Below are positions 1 through 6,570 of a DNA stretch of 8,825 nt, piece after piece. Location of the stretch: assembly GCA_007119405.1 (NCBI GenBank), contig SKPT01000560.1, forward strand, positions 1 to 8,825. Reading direction: 5' to 3'. Position 1 is the stretch's first letter. Each line of letters begins with the position of its first letter. Source of the stretch: Phycisphaeraceae bacterium (GTDB lineage: Bacteria > Planctomycetota > Phycisphaerae > Phycisphaerales > Phycisphaeraceae). The position numbers and the translations under genes are program-made. The notes beneath the pieces are model-generated. The model worked only from the letters and a program-made list of their open reading frames with translations, ran no database searches and was not told the DNA's origin.

Positions 1-984
1 GTAGAGACGCAGCTTGACCGTCGCGCTCGCGCCCGGCGGCAGCGTCAGGTGATCGTGCGCCGCCGCGTTGGTGCCGCGCTTCTCCGGATGCACCGCGGCG
101 GCGTCGCCGTGGATCACGTAGTCGTGAAACGCGTCCTTGGTGTGGCGTTCGCCAGCCTGGATGCCGAACACGCGGCGGGCGTTGGTGTCGTTCTCGGTAA
201 ACAGCAGCTCCGGCGGCGCGCCCGCGGGATCGGCGCCGATCGCCAGCACGAAGCGCCCCAGCGTGACGTGATCGGCCACGATGGCGTGGCCGTCGGCCCG
301 CAGGTGAGGCCTGGGCTCGCAGCCTTCGTGCGCGCAGCCCCAGCGCCAGGTATTGCGCGCCCAGAACGTCGGCAGCAGGCGCAGCGATGCCTCGTGGTCG
401 GCGTGGTTGGTGACCGTCACGCGGATCAGCACGTTGTCGGGCGCGGCCTTGGCGTACTCGGCGAGCACGTCGAAGTGGCCGTGGTCGAACACGCCGGTAT
501 CCAGCAGTTCATATTCGAGCTGCTGCTTGTCGCGCCGGCGGTTCTCCTCGACCAGCTCGCGGTAGGGGTAGGCCGCGTGCGGATACTTGTAGAGCGCCTT
601 GAGGTAGCTGTGCGTGGGCGTGGCGTCGAGGTAGTAGTAGCACTCCTTGACATCCTCGCCGTGGTTGCCCTCCGGCCCGCCGAGGCCGAAGAGCCGCTCC
701 TTGAGGATCGGGTCCGCCCCGTTCCACAGCGCCAGCGCGAAGCACAGCCGGCACTGCCGATCGGTGATGCCCAACAGCCCATCCTCGCCCCAGCGGTACG
801 CCCGGCTGCGGGCCTGGTCGTGGGGGAAGTAGTCCCAGCATGAGCCGTCGGGCGAGTAGTCCTCGCGCACCGTGCCCCACTGCCGCTCGGCGAGGTAGGG
901 CCCCCAGCGCTTCCAGTTCTTCTCGCGCTGCTCGTCTTCACGCAGACGCTGAAGCTCGGCGGCGGCGACATCGTTGGTCGGCAT
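1..984 (-). CDS. GH63 / MGH1-like glucosidase, N-terminal part (cut by left window edge)
   Basis: This is the first 328 residues of a larger enzyme; the frame is still open at base 1. The start is the ATG at 984-982. An in-frame TGA lies just upstream (993-991), and AAGGAAA (1001-995) sits about ten bases before the ATG. Conserved blocks typical of bacterial MGH1-type glycoside hydrolases (clan with GH63) are readable: ERQWGTVREDYS at about residues 33-44, WDYFPHDQARSRAYRWGEDG at 50-69, the GPEGNHGEDVKE block at 103-114, the DATPTHSYLKALYKYP block at 120-135, and LVEENRRR at 144-151. This N-terminal part precedes a beta-sandwich region (LIRVTVTNHADHEASLRLLP, about 186-205). The catalytic (alpha/alpha)6 barrel would lie outside the window, so active-site residues cannot be checked. 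From memory, family members are around 850-900 residues long. There is no signal peptide, so it is probably cytoplasmic. It follows the glucose dehydrogenase gene by 45 bases on the same strand. Substrate is unknown; an alpha-glucoside is likely from the family. Confidence 0.88.
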   Translation of the reverse strand, partial: MPTNDVAAAELQRLREDEQREKNWKRWGPYLAERQWGTVREDYSPDGSCWDYFPHDQARSRAYRWGEDGLLGITDRQCRLCFALALWNGADPILKERLFGLGGPEGNHGEDVKECYYYLDATPTHSYLKALYKYPHAAYPYRELVEENRRRDKQQLEYELLDTGVFDHGHFDVLAEYAKAAPDNVLIRVTVTNHADHEASLRLLPTFWARNTWRWGCAHEGCEPRPHLRADGHAIVADHVTLGRFVLAIGADPAGAPPELLFTENDTNARRVFGIQAGERHTKDAFHDYVIHGDAAAVHPEKRGTNAAAHDHLTLPPGASATVKLRLY

Positions 985-1029
985 GGGTCGTCACTTTCCT
1001 TGGCGATTGAAGGCTCAACCGTTCGGCCT

Positions 1030-2139
1030 TCAGAAACGGATTATCGTCTTGATCCCCGCACCCGGCTGCGCGAGCACATCCGGCACCTCGGCCAGCGTGA
1101 TGCGGTCGGTGATCAGCGCCTCGAGCGCCCCCGGCCAGCGCCTGGCGAAGACCGCCAGGTCGCGCACCGCGTCCTCATGCGCCGAGCGCCCCGCGTTGAC
1201 AGTCCCGAAAATCACCTGGTTCTGGAGCACGAGGCGGCGCATGATGCGCGCCGACTCCACCGCCTCGGGCGACTTCTCGCCCGGCACGCCGGTGAGCACG
1301 AACACGCCGTTGACCCCCAGGCGCTCCACCGCCGCGAACGCCAGGCCCGAGGCACCCGTCGCCTCATACACCACGTCGATCTCGCCCAGCCGCTCGGCGA
1401 GCTGCGCCACGGGCGTCTCCTGCGAGTTGATGTACTGCCCCTCGAACGAGCGCACCAGCTCCGCCCGGTCGCTGTCGGCCGGCTCGCGCGAGTAGACATA
1501 CGTCTCGAACCCGGCCGCCACCATCGTCATCGCCCCCAGCAGCCCGATCGGCCCGGCCCCGAGCACGACCGCGCGGTGGCACCACGCCTTCTCCCGGTCC
1601 ACCCGCGGGTCGCACGACCACGGCAAACGCTGCTGCACCTGCCACACCTGCTGCAACGCCTTCTGGGCGATCGACAACGGCTCGACCAGCACGCCACAGG
1701 CCTCCAGCTCCCGCGGCACGGGCACGAGATAGTCGGCCGACTCCACGCACGTCTCGCTCATGAACCCATGCGCCCCCTTGATGCCCGCTTCCGTAAAGTC
1801 GCCGGTGAAGCAGAAGTCCTGTCGGCCGGCGCGGCAGGAGCGGCAGCGCTCGTGCGGGCACACGCGCCGCACCAGCGGCACGACGAGGTCACCGGCGCGG
1901 AACGCGTCGACACCGTCGCCCACTTCTTCGATCCGCGCCAGACACTCGTGGCCAAGGATCAGGTGATCGCTGCCCGGCGGCGGGGTGCCGTAGTGAAAGT
2001 GAGCGATCTCCCGGTCGGTGCCGCACACACCGACCGCGCACATGCTCAGGCGGGCCTGCCCGGCCGCGGGCGCGCCCGGGTCGTCACGATCGATCAGGCG
2101 CACCTGGCGCTGCTCGGGGAATACGGCGACGGCTTTCAT
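1030..2139 (-). CDS. Zinc-dependent glucose 1-dehydrogenase, archaeal-type MDR family
   Basis: The 369-residue protein matches the Sulfolobus/Thermoplasma glucose dehydrogenase layout almost end to end. These enzymes oxidise D-glucose (often also galactose) to the lactone with NAD(P)+. Visible features are the catalytic zinc ligands Cys39 (in VCGTDRE), His64-Glu65 (LGHE) and Glu153 (VEPLS). A structural zinc lobe has Cys94, Cys99, Cys102 and Cys110. The family block GDFTEAGIKGAHGFMSE lies at 113-129, and the Rossmann motif VLGAGPIG at 192-199. After the second Rossmann strand comes YSREP (216-220). It corresponds to the Sulfolobus NRREP that contacts the NADP phosphate, so NADP use is plausible. 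In Sulfolobus the fourth catalytic-site residue is Gln150; here it is Glu. The ATG at 2139 has GAGGA (2150-2146) six bases upstream. It overlaps the stop of the upstream sulfatase fragment (ATGA), which suggests translational coupling. The GH63-like glucosidase follows. Other sugar or polyol dehydrogenases of this fold cannot be excluded. Confidence 0.88.
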   Translation of the reverse strand: MKAVAVFPEQRQVRLIDRDDPGAPAAGQARLSMCAVGVCGTDREIAHFHYGTPPPGSDHLILGHECLARIEEVGDGVDAFRAGDLVVPLVRRVCPHERCRSCRAGRQDFCFTGDFTEAGIKGAHGFMSETCVESADYLVPVPRELEACGVLVEPLSIAQKALQQVWQVQQRLPWSCDPRVDREKAWCHRAVVLGAGPIGLLGAMTMVAAGFETYVYSREPADSDRAELVRSFEGQYINSQETPVAQLAERLGEIDVVYEATGASGLAFAAVERLGVNGVFVLTGVPGEKSPEAVESARIMRRLVLQNQVIFGTVNAGRSAHEDAVRDLAVFARRWPGALEALITDRITLAEVPDVLAQPGAGIKTIIRF

Positions 2140-2306
2140 GGGCGGTCCTCGGGTTCGGGGCGTTGCGGGATCAAGCTCGCCTCGGGCGCGCTCGTCGTCG
2201 GGCCGGGCGTCCAGTGAGGAACGTGGGCCGCGCCGGCGCAGCCGCGAGGCTCGACCATTCGACCGGCGTCATGAGCGTGAAGGGATACGACATTGTGCTT
2301 CGCCAT
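2136..2306 (-). pseudogene. Sulfatase N-terminal remnant (56-codon ORF), coupled to glucose dehydrogenase
   Basis: A short open frame encodes 56 residues. Residues 4-24 (HNVVSLHAHDAGRMVEPRG, then CA) match the start of SGSH-like alkaline-phosphatase-fold sulfatases, whose N-termini read roughly N-V-V-x-x-H-x-H-D-T-G-R-x-x-x-P-Y-G. The HD pair is part of the metal site in that group. The likeness continues to HVPH (28-31), where a full sulfatase would read V-P-T-P-N-L-D. After that the frame turns into Pro/Arg-rich sequence with no sulfatase features, and the C-x-P-S-R active-site region is absent. Full-length sulfatases have about 450-500 residues. Third codon positions are unusually mixed (AAT, GTA, CTT, GCT, CAT, GGT, CGA, CCT) compared with the very GC-rich neighbours, which suits a decaying gene. 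Start and ribosome binding site are intact, and the TGA overlaps the dehydrogenase ATG. It is most likely a truncated pseudogene whose translation start is still used; a functional leader peptide is possible. Confidence 0.55.
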
Positions 2307-2315
2307 GGCCCACAC

Positions 2316-2322
2316 CCTCCTT
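2316..2322 (-). promoter_or_regulatory. Strong Shine-Dalgarno of the sulfatase remnant
   Basis: On the minus strand the sequence AAGGAGG lies nine bases before the ATG at 2306. It is the best ribosome binding site in the window and fixes the start of the short sulfatase-like frame. It implies that ribosomes still load here and may reach the overlapping glucose dehydrogenase start by coupling. Confidence 0.6.
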
Positions 2323-2326
2323 CGCC

Positions 2327-2350
2327 CCCGGCGCGCCCGGGCGCGCCGGG
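2327..2350. repeat. 24-base perfect palindrome in the divergent control region
   Basis: The two 12-base halves (CCCGGCGCGCCC and its complement GGGCGCGCCGGG) meet with no spacer, and the symmetry stops at the next base on each side (C at 2326 and C at 2351). It lies four bases upstream of the Shine-Dalgarno of the minus-strand unit and about 39 bases upstream of the plus-strand -35 candidate. It could be an operator for a dimeric regulator, or a hairpin in the minus-strand leader RNA. All bases are G or C, so chance symmetry in GC-rich DNA is a real alternative. Confidence 0.5.
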
Positions 2351-2388
2351 CCAGGCGGTGTCGCCGAACCGCCGCCGGTGGCGACCGA

Positions 2389-2416
2389 TTGACGCAGAGG
2401 TGCCGGCTGGTACGCT
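2389..2416 (+). promoter_or_regulatory. Candidate sigma-70-type promoter for the secreted protein / transporter unit
   Basis: TTGACG (2389-2394) is separated by 16 bases from TACGCT (2411-2416). The -35 element matches the consensus in five of six positions. The -10 element keeps the three most conserved positions (T, A, final T). Transcription would begin near 2423 and give a leader of about 60 bases before the ATG at 2485. The surrounding DNA is locally richer in A/T than the coding regions. No sigma-70-like match of similar quality was found for the divergent minus-strand unit. Confidence 0.4.
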
Positions 2417-2484
2417 AGCCGTGATTGAATTTTCGGTCCAGTACTGATGGATGTGCCCATCGCTCTCCCCTGCCAGGACCCCCC

Positions 2485-3774
2485 ATGAACGCCCCGCACC
2501 TGATCCTGCCGCTCGTCTCCGCCGCCCTCCTCGGCCTGTGGCTCGCGGCCGGCCACACCCTGGCCGACGCCGCCGCCCGCCCCGAGCTGCCGCCTGTGCC
2601 CGATGAGGCGCTCGACACCGCCCGCGAGCGCGCTCAGGGCCACGTCTACTTCTACACCCACGATCGCTCGGCCCACACGACCGGGGCGTGGTGCGGCGGC
2701 AAGACCGTCGTCAAGGCCGTCGCCGCCTGGCAGGGCCATGAGCAAGCCGACCGCCTGCTCATGCGCCAGTTCCGCCGCGTGCTCGAGCCCGACCGCTGCC
2801 TCGTCGCCGCCGGCGGCTACGGCAGCCAGCACGAGCGGCTCTGGACCGGCTCGGCGATCCTCATCCGCGACACGCCGCGGCTCTGGGATCAGCTCTCCGA
2901 CGACGAAAAGCACCGCGTCGACCTGCTCATGCGCGCCGCGATGATCGCCTCGGCCTACACCACCTCCGACGCCGGCAACGCCGACGGCCAGAACACCGAT
3001 CTCATGGGTGGCACCGGCCTGGCACGCGGGTGGAACCCCAACTTCCGCGAAGGCATGATCGGCATGATGATCGTCGGCACCATCTGGCTCGGCGGCGCCG
3101 ACGAGGCCTACGACTTTCTCGACAACTACGACCATGACGCCTTCACCGACGAGCTGCGCGCCGCCGGGCTCGACAACACCGCCCGCACCTTCGCCTACGC
3201 CCGCGAGAACCCCGACGCCGACGCTCCCACCGCCGAGCAGATCGAGCACGCCGTGCGCGATTACGCCATCCACGGCGTGCGCCTCGACGAGTCGATGCGC
3301 ATCTACCACCAACTGACCACGCACACCTATGGCGGCACCGTCTCGCCCGGGCTCAACGACGGCGAGGGCTATCAGGGCGCCGGCCGGATCGCCTCCGGCG
3401 CCGAAGACCTGCCCAACGTCGGCCAGCGCGGCATGCTCCACGAGCTCGACGGCCGCGACGGCAGCGGCCCGCGCAGCTCCATCACCTACGCCTACACCGG
3501 CTTTCGCCCCAACCTCGTCAACCAGATCGCCATGATCGTCGGCGGCGCGTGGGAAGACGGCGACATGGCGGACGAGTGCCTCGCGCTCATCCGCGTCGGC
3601 GCCACCGACCTGTTCTACAAGCTCGACCACGGCTACATCAGCTACGCCAACGGCCGCCCGCGCGGCGAAACCGACATCAACCACGATGGCTGGGACTTCC
3701 GCCTGACGCGAGCGCTGTGGGAGGACGTCGTCGAGCCTTACCACCGCGCCCGCGACGCCGAGGCCGCCCGCTGA
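2485..3774 (+). CDS. Secreted protein of unrecognised family, possibly helical carbohydrate-active enzyme
   Basis: I do not recognise this 429-residue protein. The ATG at 2485 is chosen because AGGA (2475-2478) lies six bases upstream and because it places a hydrophobic stretch (residues 6-23, LILPLVSAALLGLWLAAG) at the N-terminus as a signal peptide, with cleavage probably near 27-31. The rest is soluble and mostly helical, with Gly/Trp/Tyr-rich turns: YFYTHDRSAHTTGAWCGG (55-72), GGYGSQHERLWTGSA (110-124), GWNPNFREGMIGMMIVGTIW (182-201), QLTTHTYGG (276-284) and GETDINHDGWDF (394-405). This alternation resembles the (alpha/alpha) toroid folds of polysaccharide lyases and related glycoside hydrolases, but I cannot assign a family. 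Invariant-looking His, Tyr, Asn and Arg residues suit an extracytoplasmic enzyme. The transporter-like gene follows after 86 bases on the same strand, so joint action on an external substrate is inferred. The gene's existence is far surer than any function. Confidence 0.85.
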   Translation: MNAPHLILPLVSAALLGLWLAAGHTLADAAARPELPPVPDEALDTARERAQGHVYFYTHDRSAHTTGAWCGGKTVVKAVAAWQGHEQADRLLMRQFRRVLEPDRCLVAAGGYGSQHERLWTGSAILIRDTPRLWDQLSDDEKHRVDLLMRAAMIASAYTTSDAGNADGQNTDLMGGTGLARGWNPNFREGMIGMMIVGTIWLGGADEAYDFLDNYDHDAFTDELRAAGLDNTARTFAYARENPDADAPTAEQIEHAVRDYAIHGVRLDESMRIYHQLTTHTYGGTVSPGLNDGEGYQGAGRIASGAEDLPNVGQRGMLHELDGRDGSGPRSSITYAYTGFRPNLVNQIAMIVGGAWEDGDMADECLALIRVGATDLFYKLDHGYISYANGRPRGETDINHDGWDFRLTRALWEDVVEPYHRARDAEAAR

Positions 3775-3776
3775 GT

Positions 3777-3790
3777 GCGTCGCGCGACGC
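3777..3790. repeat. 14-base perfect palindrome between the secreted protein and transporter genes
   Basis: GCGTCGCGCGACGC begins just after the TGA of the secreted-protein gene. As RNA it gives only a short stem with no following U tract, so it is not a convincing terminator. It could modestly stabilise or attenuate the transcript, or be chance in GC-rich DNA. The remaining bases to 3860 hold no gene that I can support. Confidence 0.25.
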
Positions 3791-3860
3791 GCGCATTGCC
3801 GGCGGCGCTGCCCGGATCACGCGCCGCGCCACGCCCCGCTGACCTTGCCAGGAGCCCACC

Positions 3861-6305
3861 GTGTCCATTCGTGCCGTGGCGCTCGGCCTCGCGCTGGGCC
3901 TGGCGCTCGCCGCCACCGCCTACTTCAACGACTGGGTCATCGGCCAGACGAAGCTGATCAGCCACCACCTGCCGCACGCTCTTTTCGGCTTCGTGTGCGT
4001 GCTGCTGTTCGCGATCAACCCGCTGGCGCGGGCCCTCAGCCGCCGCCTGCCCCTTTCCCCCGCCGAGGTCGCCGTCGCCACCGCCATCGCCCTGGCGGCG
4101 TGCGGCTGGCCCAGCCACAGCTTCTTCGCCAGCTTCGGCCCCGTCGTCGCTTTGCCCGCCCACTGGGTCCAGAACGAGCCGCAGTGGATCGAGTCCGACG
4201 TCATGTCCTTCGTCCCCGGCGCCTCGGGTGAGCTGGCGCGCGAGCACGTGCACGACGGCCGCGAGCTCGCCAACCGCCTCGTCCAGGGGGCATCACCGGG
4301 GCACGATCAGCCACGGCAACGCGTGCCGTCGCGGCTGTGGGAGTTGATGGATGAGCAGGACCGCTTCCAGACACGCCAGCTCGCCACCGGCGAGGTGCGC
4401 AGCGCGCGCGACTTCCCCAACGCGCTGAACCGCGTGCTGGCCCGGCCCGACCTGTACGAGCCCGACGCCTTCGCCGACGTCGACCTCGACGCCGACCTGC
4501 TCGCGACCCTCGATCAGGCGCGCGCCGGCGAGCTGTCCGCGTGGCAGACCATTCGCGCCAACCGCGCCCTGCTCGCCCGCGCCCTGCCTGAGCACATCGC
4601 CGCGCCGCCTCCCGGGCAGGGCCTGCTGCTGGCCGGCGGCGACCGCGACAACCCGACGCTCGATGCCGCGATCGTCGGCCGGCCGACCGAGGAGCTGATC
4701 CGCCCAGGCGACATCGACTGGGCGACGTGGTGGCCCACCATCCGCCTCTGGGGCGCGGTCGCCGTGTTCCTGGGCCTGGCGAGCCTCTGCCTGGCGCTGA
4801 TCGTCCATCCCCAGTGGTCGCGCCGCGAAATGCTGCCCTACCCCGTGGCACGATTCGTCCAGGAAATCAGCCGCAACGAGCACGGGGGCTGGCTTCCGGA
4901 CGTCGCCCGCCACCGCGGCTTCTGGCTCGCCGCCACCGCCATCGTCGCCATGCACGGGCTCAACGGCCTCCAGACGCTCGTCGACTGGCTGCCGAGCAAC
5001 CTCCACATCCCCCTGCGCTACTACTTCAGCCCGATGCGCGACCTGTTCCCCAACGCCAGCCGGGTTTACGGCAGCTACGCCTACTTCGAGCCCTTCGTCT
5101 TCCCCGTCGTCATCGCCTTCACCCTCTTCCTGACCACCACCGTCTCGTTCAGCCTCGGCATCGCGCACCTGCTTTTCATGATGCTCGGCGCGGTGCTGAT
5201 CTCCCAGGGCGTGGCGATGGACCGCGACTACATCGGCTCGGGCAAGGTCAACACCATGGCCTTCGGGTCGTTTCTCGCCCTGGCGGTGATGATCCTCTAC
5301 GTCGGACGCGCCTATTACGCCAACGTCGCCGGCTCGATGCTCGGCCGCCGACGCGACACCGCCACGCCCCGCTACGCCACCTTCGCCGGCTGGGGCCTGG
5401 TCATCTGTCTCGCCGGCGCGACCTGGACGCTGCACACCGCCGGCCTGGCGTGGCCGCTGGGCGCGGCGCTGATGCTGCTGATCCTGCTCAAGTTCCTCGT
5501 CATGTCGCGCATCGTCGCCGAGACCGGCTGCTTCCTCATCAAGCCCGCCTGGTGGGCTGTCGGCATCCTCGTCGCGCTGCTCAGCTTCGAGGCCGTCGGC
5601 CCCGTCGGCTACATCATCCTCGCCCTGGCCACGCTCATCCTCGCCGGCGAAACACGCGAGGCGATCATGCCCTACCTGACCAACGGCCTGAAGATCGCCG
5701 AGCAGGCCGGCCGCGACCACGGCCCGCGACGCATCATCCCCTGGAAAACCGTGATGATCGTCGCCAGCCTGCTCGTCGCCGGCCTCGCCGCCATCACCAT
5801 CCATCACAACATCGGCCTGACGGTCGCCGGCGGCGGGGGCGAACGCCATTCCCGCATCGGCTTCGACCTGCTCGCCGGCCACGTCGCCGAGTCCCGCGCC
5901 CTGGAAACACTCCGCGACTCCGTCAACGCCACCGGCCTGGATCGCCTCGCCCTCATCAGCCCCGAGCCCGCCAACCTCGGATGGATGGGCCTGGGCTTCA
6001 TCCTCGTGCTCGTCACCGCCGCCGCCCGCCTCCGCCTGCCCTGGTGGCCCCTGCACCCGGTCATCTTCCTCGTCTGGGGCACTTGGCCCATGTTCGTCTT
6101 CAGCTTCTCCTTCCTGCTCGGCTGGGCCATCAAGCTCAGCATCGTCAAGCTCGGCGGCGCCCGCGCCTACCACGCCGCCATCCCCATCGCCGTGGGCGTC
6201 ATCTTCGGTGAGCTGCTCTCGGCCTTCCTCTGGACCGGCATCGGCGCGTTCCAGTACTTCGTCCTCGGCGTGACGCCGCAGCGCTACTGGAGCTTCAGCT
6301 ACTGA
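3861..6305 (+). CDS. DUF6785/DUF6784-family polytopic membrane protein, OPT-like transporter
   Basis: The 814-residue protein starts at a GTG with AGGAG (3850-3854) six bases upstream. It belongs to the large membrane proteins annotated DUF6785/DUF6784, common in Planctomycetes and Verrucomicrobia and resembling oligopeptide-transporter (OPT) proteins. I count roughly 14-16 hydrophobic helices: near residues 4-20, 40-57 and 68-90, then a long polar segment at about 98-288. Further helices follow at 291-315, 352-370, 408-450, 465-483, 508-548, 563-596, 630-650, 706-722, 733-757 and 768-792. Family-like motifs include WWPTIRLWG (290-298), the WSRREMLPYPVARFVQEI block (319-336) and GSGKVNTMAFGSFLALA (459-475). 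The C-terminal block FLLGWAIKLSIVKLGGARAY (751-770) is followed by PIAVGVIFGELLSAFLW (775-791). The substrate is not known. Its place behind a secreted protein and opposite sugar-metabolism genes suggests uptake of a breakdown product, which is inference. The long hydrophilic segment probably lies outside the membrane. Confidence 0.87.
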   Translation: MSIRAVALGLALGLALAATAYFNDWVIGQTKLISHHLPHALFGFVCVLLFAINPLARALSRRLPLSPAEVAVATAIALAACGWPSHSFFASFGPVVALPAHWVQNEPQWIESDVMSFVPGASGELAREHVHDGRELANRLVQGASPGHDQPRQRVPSRLWELMDEQDRFQTRQLATGEVRSARDFPNALNRVLARPDLYEPDAFADVDLDADLLATLDQARAGELSAWQTIRANRALLARALPEHIAAPPPGQGLLLAGGDRDNPTLDAAIVGRPTEELIRPGDIDWATWWPTIRLWGAVAVFLGLASLCLALIVHPQWSRREMLPYPVARFVQEISRNEHGGWLPDVARHRGFWLAATAIVAMHGLNGLQTLVDWLPSNLHIPLRYYFSPMRDLFPNASRVYGSYAYFEPFVFPVVIAFTLFLTTTVSFSLGIAHLLFMMLGAVLISQGVAMDRDYIGSGKVNTMAFGSFLALAVMILYVGRAYYANVAGSMLGRRRDTATPRYATFAGWGLVICLAGATWTLHTAGLAWPLGAALMLLILLKFLVMSRIVAETGCFLIKPAWWAVGILVALLSFEAVGPVGYIILALATLILAGETREAIMPYLTNGLKIAEQAGRDHGPRRIIPWKTVMIVASLLVAGLAAITIHHNIGLTVAGGGGERHSRIGFDLLAGHVAESRALETLRDSVNATGLDRLALISPEPANLGWMGLGFILVLVTAAARLRLPWWPLHPVIFLVWGTWPMFVFSFSFLLGWAIKLSIVKLGGARAYHAAIPIAVGVIFGELLSAFLWTGIGAFQYFVLGVTPQRYWSFSY

Positions 6306-6322
6306 GCCTCCGTGACCACGAC

Positions 6323-6511
6323 ATGAACACCGCGCCCGCAACCGCCGCACACTCGCCCCTGACCGGCTACACCCGCCAGCACGGGATCGGCGTGACCGAA
6401 GCCATCGTCGCGTTCGGCCGTGGGGGGCAAGGGCGTGCTGCGCGCCGGGTCGGCCTGCGGCTCTTGCGTTGCCCGCTGCCCCACGTCGGGCGACGGGCCA
6501 AGCGGTCGTGA
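6323..6511 (+). CDS. Doubtful short ORF, 62 codons, after the transporter gene
   Basis: An ATG lies 17 bases after the transporter stop and opens a 62-residue frame. The first 32 or so codons have the GC-rich third positions of real genes here (AAC, ACC, GCC, CTG, GGC, TAC, ATC, GTC). The later part becomes Arg-rich with mixed codons, as expected for non-coding sequence. I see no convincing ribosome binding site and recognise no family (GYTRQHGIGVTEAIVAFGRG is the most protein-like part). It may be the remains of a longer gene, or chance. Confidence 0.2.
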   Translation: MNTAPATAAHSPLTGYTRQHGIGVTEAIVAFGRGGQGRAARRVGLRLLRCPLPHVGRRAKRS

Positions 6512-6528
6512 ATGATCCGGGATCGCGC

Positions 6529-6552
6529 GGGCAGCGCCGAAGGGCGCTACCC
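6529..6552. terminator. Imperfect hairpin downstream of the transporter gene
   Basis: GGG-C-AGCGCC pairs with GGCGCT-A-CCC around a GAAG loop. There are nine base pairs with one C/A mismatch. No U tract follows. Together with the stronger hairpin just downstream it probably helps end or protect the plus-strand transcript. Confidence 0.35.
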
Positions 6553-6570
6553 GATGCGGCCGGCCACAAC

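Noticed and set aside
1000..2217. Long plus-strand open frame (405 codons) over the glucose dehydrogenase
   Set aside because: It is antisense to a clearly recognisable enzyme and is His/Arg/Leu-rich with no domain. GC-rich DNA leaves such frames open by chance.
2140..2272. Another short minus-strand frame of 33 codons starting at 2272
   Set aside because: It overlaps the sulfatase remnant in another frame, has no ribosome binding site and is Arg/Ala-rich noise.
2425..2484. Upstream TTG start that would add 20 residues to the secreted protein
   Set aside because: It would place polar sequence before the signal peptide and lies within two bases of the inferred transcription start, whereas the ATG at 2485 has AGGA at good spacing.
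2269..3744. Minus-strand open frame of 491 codons over the secreted-protein gene
   Set aside because: Val/Gly/Ala-rich shadow. The plus strand has a ribosome binding site, a signal peptide and a promoter candidate.
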